Assembly: GCA_015478675.1 (NCBI GenBank)
Contig: JADMIH010000055.1
Coordinates: 1 to 19,891, forward strand
Direction of reading: 5' to 3'
DNA from: Chloroflexota bacterium
GTDB lineage: Bacteria > Chloroflexota > Chloroflexia > QHBQ01 > JADMIH01
DNA length: 19,891 nucleotides
In this document: positions 13,105 to 19,891 of the stretch, piece by piece
Layout: each line of letters starts with the position of its first letter
Position numbering within the stretch: the stretch's first letter is position 1
The notes under the pieces: generated by a model
The model's input: only the letters and a program-made list of their open reading frames with translations
Database searches by the model: none
What the model was told of the DNA's origin: nothing
Made by a program: the position numbers and the translations under genes

Positions 13105-14721
13105 ATGCAGGCTTCAATTATGACCGATCCGCGTGGGGAGGGTGCTAACTTTGCGGTGGGGGGCGGGCGGGCGCTCTCTGGCGGTGGGGAAACTCGGCGG
13201 TGGGGCGTTGCAGGTGTGGGCTTACTCCTCTCCGTGCTTGCGGGGGCGCTTTATGTCCGCACCCTCGCGCCGTCGGTGATGCCGGGCGACTACGCGGAGT
13301 TTCAGATGTCTGCTGCCGTGCTGGGTGTGCCACACCCCACGGGCTACCCGCTCTATGTATTGCTCGGCAAATTATTTACCTTGCTTCCTATTGGCGATGT
13401 GGCGTATCGTGTCAATTTCTCCTCTGCTGTTTATATGGCGGGGGCTGTTGGCACGTTGTACGCGGTAGCTGTGCGCTTGATTGGGTTGGCGGGGTTGCGG
13501 CGGATGTGGCCTGCCGCGGCTGTGGGGGCGGGACTGTTCGCTGTTGCTCCGATTGTCTGGTCAATGTCGCTGGTGGCGCGCAGCTATGCGCTGAATGCTT
13601 TGCTAGTGGGGTCTGTGATATTTGCCCTTGTGAGCTGGCGGCAGAGTGGCGATGCTCGGTGGTTTTATGCTTCGTGCCTGCTAATTGGCCTCTCGCTGGT
13701 GCATCACGGCACTACTTATCTTCTTCTGCCTGCGTATGGCTTTTATCTGCTTTTTGTGGAGGTGGAGCGGCATCGCGGGTCAATTGAGCACCGTCCCATT
13801 CGCAGGCGCGTGCTTGGGGCGTTGTGGTTTGTGGTGGGGATAAGCCCGCTTCTGTTTCTTGTTTACCGGTTCATTGGCGGCTCGCCTTATTATTGGGGGA
13901 ATCCCACCAACTGGAAGGATTTCTTCAATTTGCTGACAGGTGGCCCCTTTCAGGACCAGGTGATGGGCTACGGCTGGGGATCGCAGCTTGAGCGGGTAGC
14001 CTTCGGGATAGGGGAGCTTTCGGGGCAGTACACACCTGTTGGGATAGCCGCCGGAGTAGTGGGGCTGGCCGTGTTGTGGCGCGTCCGCAGGCCGGAGGCT
14101 GCTCTTGTCAGCGCGATGATGCTCGGCAACTTCCTCTTTGCGATGAATTACTCGCTGGTGGGGTATCTATATTTCATTCCTACCTACCTCATCTGGGGCG
14201 TTCTGATGTGCATCGGGCTAGCCTGGCTTTGCTATGCGACGGCACGCGTGCTGGGCAGGGTTTCATGGGGGGCGTTGCGAGTAGGCGTGTCTCTTATGGG
14301 GGTGGCTCTCGCAGGCTCTATCATCTATATGAGCGCGCTTCGTTACCCGAATATTGATCAGAGTGGGCAAAAGGGGGTGCGCGACGCGGCGCTGGCGCTG
14401 CTTAGTTCAGCGCCGCGTGGAGCCAGCATCTATTTGGACTGGGAGGAGCTATCGGTGGTGCGCTTTTACCGTTTGGTGTACGGTATGCGTACCGACCTGA
14501 CGTTGCACTCAGGGGACCCTTCGGACTGGGCGAAGGGGGTCTATTGCGACCTGACGAGTGGCACGGCGGCTTACGTAGGCACCTTCGCGGGGGCGCAGCC
14601 TCCCCTGATCGCGCGCGACTTTGCCTTGCAGGATGCGCCCGTAGGCTGGCGAGTGACAAAGGTGACGAACGCGGGCTTGTATGAGCTGCCCGCCTGCGGG
14701 ACGTGCGCCACGTGCCGTTAG
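13105..14721 (+). CDS. DUF2723 polytopic membrane protein, probable GT-C glycosyltransferase
   Basis: 538 residues with about ten hydrophobic segments spread over residues 33-440 and a soluble C-terminal part. After an unusually Gly-rich N-terminus (10-30) the DUF2723 signature is clear: MPGDYAEFQMSAAVLGVPHPTGYPLYVLLGKLF (59-91). Asp62 and Glu65 in the first extracytoplasmic loop match the acidic catalytic position of protein O-mannosyltransferase-type (GT39/GT-C) enzymes, and RVNFSSA (102-108) follows. Such proteins are thought to move sugars from polyprenyl-phosphate carriers to acceptors outside the membrane. The acceptor here is unknown. The C-terminus holds several cysteines (CGTCATC). 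The ATG at 13105 lacks a ribosome binding site but fits a leaderless start; ATG 13120 is an alternative. It overlaps the next gene and probably shares its operon. Confidence 0.85.
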   Translation: MQASIMTDPRGEGANFAVGGGRALSGGGETRRWGVAGVGLLLSVLAGALYVRTLAPSVMPGDYAEFQMSAAVLGVPHPTGYPLYVLLGKLFTLLPIGDVAYRVNFSSAVYMAGAVGTLYAVAVRLIGLAGLRRMWPAAAVGAGLFAVAPIVWSMSLVARSYALNALLVGSVIFALVSWRQSGDARWFYASCLLIGLSLVHHGTTYLLLPAYGFYLLFVEVERHRGSIEHRPIRRRVLGALWFVVGISPLLFLVYRFIGGSPYYWGNPTNWKDFFNLLTGGPFQDQVMGYGWGSQLERVAFGIGELSGQYTPVGIAAGVVGLAVLWRVRRPEAALVSAMMLGNFLFAMNYSLVGYLYFIPTYLIWGVLMCIGLAWLCYATARVLGRVSWGALRVGVSLMGVALAGSIIYMSALRYPNIDQSGQKGVRDAALALLSSAPRGASIYLDWEELSVVRFYRLVYGMRTDLTLHSGDPSDWAKGVYCDLTSGTAAYVGTFAGAQPPLIARDFALQDAPVGWRVTKVTNAGLYELPACGTCATCR

Positions 14722-16373
14722 TGGCTCTTACGGGCACGCTATCTCTCAATGCTGTGAGGGGTGGTGCTACTGATCCAAGCAAGAGGTGCGGTCTCGACAG
14801 AGGTGATCTGATAGCTTTGGGGCTGATCGTACTTGGGTATATGATTGCGTTGTTCTTTATGCCTTTGCAGCGCAACTTCCCCATCCTGGATGATTGGACA
14901 TTCGCTCGCAGCGCGGAGAAGGTTGTAAGCGGCATGGGTTTCGTGCCATCCGAGATTGCCCAGATGACGCTGGTGACCCACGCCTACTGGGGCGCTTTCT
15001 TCCTGGTGGCTCTAGGGCCTGGATTCACATCATTAACTATTGCTAACATGGTAATGAGCTTTGCAGCAGTGGTTACCTTTTACCTCCTGCTGCGGCGGCT
15101 GGATTTCACGCTACAAGTGAGTCTGGCAGGCGTAGCGGTGCTGGCGCTCAACCCTTACTACCTCAACCTTAGCTACAGCTACATGACGGAGATCACTTTT
15201 GTTGCGCTCCTGCTACTCGCCTGCCTCTTTTACATAGAAGGTTTGCGGGGACGCGAAGTATACCTGTGGGTGGGGAGCCTTTTCGCGGCGCTCCTCTTTC
15301 TGGCGCGGCAATTTGGCCTCGCGGTTCCTCTGGCGGTTGTGCTCTGGCTGCTACTAGCCGGTAGGTGGAGTTGGCGCAGGGTGGCGGCGGTTGTGCTGCT
15401 TCCGGCTGTTGCCGCAATTGGCTACTTTGCTTGGAGCAGAGGTTTCGGCACCACTTTCAGCGGCAGCGTAGGCAGAGAAGAAATCCTGGCTCTGGTGCGG
15501 AATCCTGCAACGTGGGTTACTCGTGCCAGCCATTTTATCTACCTGGAGACATTTTTGCCGGGGCTAATGGTTCCTCTCTTTGCCCGGGTGCGGCATTGGA
15601 AGCTGGCTCTCTTTCTGTCGCTGGCGGTGGCTCTGGTGGTTTTTGGTTTGTGGCAGGTGAAGTCGAATATCGTGCAGCAAGGGCAAGGCTCGGTTGCTGA
15701 GCTTTCTTATGAGTGGCTGCGTTTGACGCTGCCCAACCCCACGATTGTCTACTGTGTAGGCGCGGCGTTGAGCACGTGGCTGGCTGTAGGGCTGGTGGAG
15801 GGAGGCTGGCCGGGCGCTGTGGCTTTGCTCAGGCGCAAGCGCGAGCCGGACGCCTTCACCTTTCTTTACATGACCGGCATCATCCTTTTTGCCGGCACTT
15901 ATCTGGTGAGTTTGGGCTTCCTGGACCGCTACTGGATGCCGCTGTGGCCTGTTATCATCGTGGCTGGATTAGCGCAGCTCAAAAGGCGCTCTTTGCGCGC
16001 TTTGGCTGTCACTTTTGCTGTGCTGGCTGTCACGGCAACTTTCGGTGTGCTGCTGCACCTGGACCAGTACAATGCGCTAGCCGCCCGGTGGGAGGCAGGC
16101 ACCACCCTCGTTGCCCAGGGGGTGCCCTATGAGAAAGTAGAGAATGGCGCGGAATGGGACGGTTATTATCTCTATGATGAGGCGCTGAGCCGCCTGCCGA
16201 GCCATGATGTGTTGGTGATAGGGCGCATATTTCCACCGAGCAGGATCATAGACCCACAGTATGTGATAGGCACGAAGAAGCTGCCGGGCTACAGAGTAGT
16301 AGCGACATACCCCTATGTCTCCAGGCTTGGCGGTTGGGTGGAGCGATTGGTCTTAGTTATGGAGCGTGATTAG
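14721..16373 (+). CDS. Polytopic membrane protein, probable GT-C (PMT/ArnT-like) glycosyltransferase
   Basis: 550 residues if begun at the GTG that shares its G with the previous stop (TAGTG, 14719-14723). An upstream GTG at 14703 and downstream ones near 14754 are alternatives; no clear Shine-Dalgarno decides. The first membrane segment (LIALGLIVLGYMIALFFMPL) is followed by RNFPILDDWTFARSAEKV, whose Asp-Asp pair sits in the first outer loop, as in the GT-C glycosyltransferases of the PMT/ArnT type. About ten further hydrophobic segments follow, then a soluble C-terminal domain (last ~100 residues). It is distinct from the DUF2723 neighbour but has the same architecture, so both probably glycosylate or assemble a cell-surface polymer. 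Donor and acceptor are unknown. Confidence 0.8.
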   Translation: MALTGTLSLNAVRGGATDPSKRCGLDRGDLIALGLIVLGYMIALFFMPLQRNFPILDDWTFARSAEKVVSGMGFVPSEIAQMTLVTHAYWGAFFLVALGPGFTSLTIANMVMSFAAVVTFYLLLRRLDFTLQVSLAGVAVLALNPYYLNLSYSYMTEITFVALLLLACLFYIEGLRGREVYLWVGSLFAALLFLARQFGLAVPLAVVLWLLLAGRWSWRRVAAVVLLPAVAAIGYFAWSRGFGTTFSGSVGREEILALVRNPATWVTRASHFIYLETFLPGLMVPLFARVRHWKLALFLSLAVALVVFGLWQVKSNIVQQGQGSVAELSYEWLRLTLPNPTIVYCVGAALSTWLAVGLVEGGWPGAVALLRRKREPDAFTFLYMTGIILFAGTYLVSLGFLDRYWMPLWPVIIVAGLAQLKRRSLRALAVTFAVLAVTATFGVLLHLDQYNALAARWEAGTTLVAQGVPYEKVENGAEWDGYYLYDEALSRLPSHDVLVIGRIFPPSRIIDPQYVIGTKKLPGYRVVATYPYVSRLGGWVERLVLVMERD

Positions 16374-16399
16374 CTCTACCGCGATTAGTTCCAGCATGA

Positions 16400-18553
16400 T
16401 CAGCTTTCTCCTCCTAGCCTTTTTAGGTGTACCAGCAGGACGGCTATGTCGGCGGGGGTTACGCCTGCGATGCGTGATGCCTGGCCGATGGTGGCGGGGC
16501 TGAAGCGGGAGAGTTTTTCTTTCGCCTCGGTCTTAAGTGAGGCAAGCTCTGAGAAGGGGAAGTCGGGGGGGATGGCTCGGTCTTCGAGCCTGTGGGTGCG
16601 GGCTATTTCGGCCTCTTGCTTTACGATGTAGCCCGCATATTTAGCCGTTACTTCCGTTTGCTCTATGGCTTCCTCAACGACGGGGTCGTCCAGGTCAAGG
16701 TTGGGGAGCAGGACGCTGACGGCGGTATGTGGTGTGGTCTGGCGGCGCACGTATTCCAGCATGGTTGTGTGACGGCCAGCCTCCGGCGGCTCGTACCCGG
16801 CGGCGGCGAGGCGTGCGCCGACCGCCTTGGTTACAACTCCGTCTTCGAGACGTTTGAGTGCGGAAGCTATTATCTCCTGCTTGCGGAGCAGGTTGGCGTA
16901 TCTCTCATCGCTGATGAGGCCGAGGGCGCGGCCTATAGGAGTGAGGCGCTGGTCGGCGTTGTCGGAGCGGAGGAGTAAGCGGTATTCGGCGCGTGAGGTC
17001 ATCAGCCTGTAGGGTTCTCGGTGGTCCATGCTCGTCAGGTCGCCAGTCATTACGCCTATATAGGCGAGATGCCTGGGGAGGACAAGGGGGTTGCATTGCC
17101 TTATGCTGTCAACCAATTTGGCTATTGTATTTTCAAGGCGGCCACTGCTGCTTTCCAGGGTTGACGTGAGGAGGCTGTGGTTGGCGGTATTGCCTAAAAG
17201 GGGTATAGAAAGCCTGCGGCAGTAGAGAGCGGCGTTTATGCCCGCAATGATCCCCTGCCCTGCGGCCTCTTCGTAGCCTGATGTGCCGTTGATCTGCCCC
17301 GCGAGGAAAAGGCCTGCCACCCTCTTGCTCTCAAGCCAGGCTGTTATCTCACTGGGCGGCACAGCGTCGTATTCGACCGCATAGCCTGTGCGCATTAGCT
17401 CGGCGTTACGCAGCGCGGGGATAGAGCGTATCATCCGCCACTGCACATCCTCTGGCAGCGAGGTGCTTGCGCCCTGCACGTAAACTTCGTTTGTGCGCCA
17501 GCCTTCCGGCTCAAGGAAAAGCTGGTGGCTCTCTTTGCTGGCGAAGCGGTGGATTTTGTCTTCGATGGAAGGGCAATAACGCGGCCCCACGCCTTCTATT
17601 TGCCCGTTGAACATAGGCGAGCGGTCGAGATTGTCGCGGATGATGGTGTGGGTCTCAGGGGTTGTATGCACCAGGTAGCAGGCCATCTGCCGCCGCCAGC
17701 TATATCTTTGATCGGGCTGTGGGTAGGTGTTGAGCGGATCGTAAATGGCGGCATCTATGCGCTCATGGCTGAAGAAGAGGGGAGTGGGACTGCCGGGTTG
17801 GAGCTCTGTCTGCGAGAAATCTATAGTGCGAGCATCAATACGGGGTGGAGTGCCTGTTTTGAGACGCATCAGGGGGAAAGAAAGCTCTCCAAGCATGGCC
17901 GGAAGCTCTGTCGAAGGTGCCTCGCCCGCTCGCCCCGCAGGGGTGGTGAAGTGGCCGGAGATGATGCGGCCACGCAGAAATGTGCCTGTGGTGAGGACCA
18001 CGGCGCGCGCCCTGTACTCGCGCCCTGAGGCCGTGGTAATGCCAACGATCTTAAGCCGCCCCTGCGAGGTTAGAGCTTCGTTGGCAGCCGAGGGTGTGTG
18101 GCTCAGGGTGGTTGCGACTTGCTCGTGGCCTGCTTGCCTGTGAAGAGGCTCCAGGAGGAGGCCGGATACACTTCCCTGTTTGATATTCAGGCCGGGTGTG
18201 GTTTCAAGGACGCTTTTCATCGAGAGAGCGTAGAGTTTTTTATCGCACTGCGCTCTTGGCACCTGGACGGCTGGGCCTTTGCGCTCGTTGAGCATCCTTA
18301 TCTGGATGGACGTGCGGTCTGTGTTGCGGCCCATCTCACCGCCGAGGGCATCTATTTCGCGCACTACATGGCCTTTGGCAGGCCCACCCACCGAGGGGTT
18401 ACAGGGCATCAACGCGATAGTATCGAGGTTAAGGGTGATTAGCATGGTGCGGTGGCCCATGCGGGCAGAGGCAAGGGCAGCCTCGCAGCCCGCATGGCCG
18501 CCGCCCACGATTATTACATCGTACATGTCCTGTTGTGTTGTGCCGTCGTGCAT
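16400..18553 (-). CDS. mnmG: tRNA uridine-5-carboxymethylaminomethyl modification enzyme MnmG
   Basis: 717 residues, about 90 more than E. coli or Bacillus MnmG (near 629). With MnmE it forms the FAD-dependent complex that modifies U34 of tRNAs reading two-codon families. Visible: FAD loop VGGGHAG (16-22), CNPSVGGPAKGH (51-62, with the redox cysteine), GTFLRG (190-195), the second cysteine in YCPSIEDK (326-333), LFLAGQINGTSGYEEAAGQG (415-434), and the tRNA-contact EPYRLMTSRAEYRLLLRSDNAD (513-534). The length comes from two insertions, near residues 135-168 and 447-488, and a nine-residue N-terminal lead. A second ATG at 18526 (MYDVIIVGGG) would match the usual start; neither has a strong ribosome binding site. 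Convergent with the glycosyltransferase, 26 bp apart. No mnmE is in the window. Confidence 0.96.
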   Translation of the reverse strand: MHDGTTQQDMYDVIIVGGGHAGCEAALASARMGHRTMLITLNLDTIALMPCNPSVGGPAKGHVVREIDALGGEMGRNTDRTSIQIRMLNERKGPAVQVPRAQCDKKLYALSMKSVLETTPGLNIKQGSVSGLLLEPLHRQAGHEQVATTLSHTPSAANEALTSQGRLKIVGITTASGREYRARAVVLTTGTFLRGRIISGHFTTPAGRAGEAPSTELPAMLGELSFPLMRLKTGTPPRIDARTIDFSQTELQPGSPTPLFFSHERIDAAIYDPLNTYPQPDQRYSWRRQMACYLVHTTPETHTIIRDNLDRSPMFNGQIEGVGPRYCPSIEDKIHRFASKESHQLFLEPEGWRTNEVYVQGASTSLPEDVQWRMIRSIPALRNAELMRTGYAVEYDAVPPSEITAWLESKRVAGLFLAGQINGTSGYEEAAGQGIIAGINAALYCRRLSIPLLGNTANHSLLTSTLESSSGRLENTIAKLVDSIRQCNPLVLPRHLAYIGVMTGDLTSMDHREPYRLMTSRAEYRLLLRSDNADQRLTPIGRALGLISDERYANLLRKQEIIASALKRLEDGVVTKAVGARLAAAGYEPPEAGRHTTMLEYVRRQTTPHTAVSVLLPNLDLDDPVVEEAIEQTEVTAKYAGYIVKQEAEIARTHRLEDRAIPPDFPFSELASLKTEAKEKLSRFSPATIGQASRIAGVTPADIAVLLVHLKRLGGES

Positions 18554-18926
18554 GGTTGATTTTATCCTGAAAGAGTTGCGAAGCCGTTGGATCTTCGGAT
18601 AGCTGCGGCTTCGTGTGTCTATCTATATTTTACCAAAGTGTGTGCAACTATGCGGTCCCCATGATGGGCAAGATGGCGGTTGGCGGCAGACCGCATGCAC
18701 GGCGGGTGGGGCTGGTTTGGCAGCCTCATAGCGCGATTCCCGGGTTAGAGTTGGTATAGTTATCGCAGGCCGCACGTTATTCTGCGCTCCCGCTGAAACC
18801 CGGGTTAGCGAGCTACAAAGGCTAGTGGTGGGCAAATCTTCGGAGTAGTTCTGTAATGATTATTAGATACAATCATGCTAGGGAATCGTATATATTAAAG
18901 TAGGTTATATGAATGGAGGAACGAAA
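18554..18926. other. Divergent intergenic region between mnmG and msrB
   Basis: No gene seen. It holds an inverted repeat ATGCGGTC/GACCGCAT (18650-18657, 18689-18696) and two copies of CCCGGGTTAG exactly 60 bp apart (18739, 18799). The inverted repeat ATGATT/AATCAT (18856-18861, 18871-18876) overlaps a possible -10, TACAAT (18868-18873), for msrB. Confidence 0.45.
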
Positions 18927-19328
18927 ATGGCGAACAAAGTAATGAAATCGGATGCTGAGTGGAAGGAACAACTTACCCCTGAGCAATATCGGATAGCGCG
19001 CCGGAAAGGGACCGAGCCTGCCTTCACGGGGGAGTACGCCCACACGGAGGAGAGAGGAGTATACAGGTGCGTCTGCTGCGGCGCAGAGTTATTCGACGCG
19101 AAGGCCAAGTTCGAGTCGGGTACAGGCTGGCCGAGCTTTTATCAGCCTATATCGGAGGAGAATGTCATCACCGAGTCGGACAACAGCCTCTGGGGGCGGC
19201 GCACTGAGGTGCTGTGCAGTGCCTGTGACGCTCATCTGGGCCATCTGTTTGATGATGGTCCCAGGCCGACCGGCCTGCGCTATTGCATCAATTCTGCCTC
19301 CCTGAAGTTGGAGAAAGAAGGCGTGTGA
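18927..19328 (+). CDS. msrB: Peptide-methionine (R)-S-oxide reductase MsrB
   Basis: 133 residues from the ATG preceded by GGAGGA at six nt; the ATG at 18909 would add six residues but lacks a site. It reduces the R-epimer of methionine sulfoxide in oxidised proteins, using thioredoxin. Two zinc-binding CxxC pairs are present: Cys48/Cys51 ([10 protein letters not shown]) and Cys97/Cys100 ([17 protein letters not shown]). GTGWPSF (65-71) and the catalytic Cys120 in [11 protein letters not shown] complete the family pattern. It is cytoplasmic, with no signal peptide. msrA follows 74 bp downstream on the same strand. Confidence 0.97.
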   Translation: MANKVMKSDAEWKEQLTPEQYRIARRKGTEPAFTGEYAHTEERGVYRCVCCGAELFDAKAKFESGTGWPSFYQPISEENVITESDNSLWGRRTEVLCSACDAHLGHLFDDGPRPTGLRYCINSASLKLEKEGV

Positions 19329-19350
19329 GGCCGACCTGTAATATGTACTG

Positions 19351-19356
19351 TATAAT
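19351..19356 (+). promoter_or_regulatory. Possible -10 box upstream of msrA
   Basis: TATAAT, a full consensus -10 hexamer, lies 46 bp before the msrA ATG, with no recognisable -35. msrA may therefore have its own start in addition to read-through from msrB. Confidence 0.35.
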
Positions 19357-19402
19357 GCAGTTCCACTTACAGCCATTAACCATAAGGGGATAGGAGAAGA
19401 CA

Positions 19403-19873
19403 ATGGAGAAAGCGATCTTTGGAGCGGGTTGTTTCTGGGGTGTAGAGGCGGCTTTCCGCCAGATCAAGGGGGTTATCTCCACCTCGGTAGGCTATAGCGG
19501 TGGGTCGTACGAGAATCCATCTTACAGAGACGTTTGCACGGGAAGGACAGGACATGCCGAGGTGGTTGAGGTTGTGTACGACCCCTCTAAGGTTTCTTAT
19601 GATGACCTGTTGAAGGTCTTCTGGGAAAACCACGATCCGACTACGATAAACCGCCAGGGGCCGGATGTAGGCAGTCAGTACAGGTCAGCGATTTTCTTCA
19701 CCAGCACTGAGCAGGAGGCCGCCGCCCTGGCGTCGAAGGCGAGCCTTGAGAGGAGCGGAAGATATAGAAAGCCAGTTGTCACGGAGGTTGCCCCGGCGAC
19801 TCAGTTCTATACCGCAGAGGATTATCATCAGCAGTATCTGGAGAAGCGCGGGCTGTCTACCTGCCATATCTAG
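19403..19873 (+). CDS. msrA: Peptide-methionine (S)-S-oxide reductase MsrA
   Basis: 156 residues, a compact MsrA. It reduces the S-epimer of methionine sulfoxide, complementing MsrB. The signature [12 protein letters not shown] (7-18) carries catalytic Cys10, with Glu15 nearby. [23 protein letters not shown], the [20 protein letters not shown] block and AEDYHQQYL are all family-typical. Cys154, third from the C-terminus (STCHI), is placed to act as the resolving cysteine. AGGAG lies six nt before the ATG. It is probably cotranscribed with msrB, forming a repair pair for oxidised proteins. Confidence 0.97.
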   Translation: MEKAIFGAGCFWGVEAAFRQIKGVISTSVGYSGGSYENPSYRDVCTGRTGHAEVVEVVYDPSKVSYDDLLKVFWENHDPTTINRQGPDVGSQYRSAIFFTSTEQEAAALASKASLERSGRYRKPVVTEVAPATQFYTAEDYHQQYLEKRGLSTCHI

Positions 19874-19891
19874 AGGTAGCATATATTAACT

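Overview
The window looks like a chromosomal segment of a free-living, moderately high-GC bacterium, most likely a member of Chloroflexota. That placement is an inference from gene content (zinc-ribbon Ser/Thr kinase beside a von Willebrand A protein, DUF2723 membrane glycosyltransferase, type I glutamine synthetase without an obvious adenylylation motif) and from intergenic heptamer and G/C-rich palindromic repeats. No rRNA, tRNA, CRISPR array, transposase or phage gene was seen.

Layout. 1-2715 (minus): a VWA-domain protein followed by a Ser/Thr protein kinase that runs off the left edge, probably a signalling pair. 2901-3840 (plus): moaC (molybdenum cofactor synthesis), a heptanucleotide repeat array over its stop codon, and a small orphan protein. 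3841-4299: a convergent gap with no recognised gene. 4300-7070 (minus): a ferritin-like protein with one membrane anchor and an acidic/Ser-Thr tail, an FAD-dependent amine-oxidase-type oxidoreductase and a small orphan protein, each with promoter or terminator signals. 7175-7355: a MITE-like palindromic element. 7429-9221 (minus): a two-gene ABC-2 exporter, ATPase then permease, overlapping by 4 bp. 9562-10995 (plus): glutamine synthetase glnA with a promoter, a leader hairpin and a 20-bp terminator stem. 11351-11917 (plus): a MOSC-domain protein convergent with a metallophosphoesterase (11932-12714, minus). 12794-13054: a second palindromic element between two outward-facing promoters. 13105-16373 (plus): two polytopic GT-C-type glycosyltransferase candidates joined by a TAGTG stop/start overlap. 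16400-18553 (minus): mnmG (gidA), longer than usual because of two insertions. 18927-19873 (plus): msrB and msrA, the two stereospecific methionine sulfoxide reductases.

Most genes are housekeeping or ordinary accessory genes. The less ordinary features are: the VWA/zinc-ribbon-kinase pair; two palindromic elements with GTAACTGTTCA ends, which end 13-14 bp from the -35 boxes of three predicted promoters; the heptamer array fused to the end of moaC; two genes whose -10 boxes lie so close to the ATG that leaderless transcripts are expected; the membrane-anchored ferritin-like protein with a palindrome at its predicted transcription start; and the two insertions in MnmG. I did not find a convincing wholly new multi-gene system.
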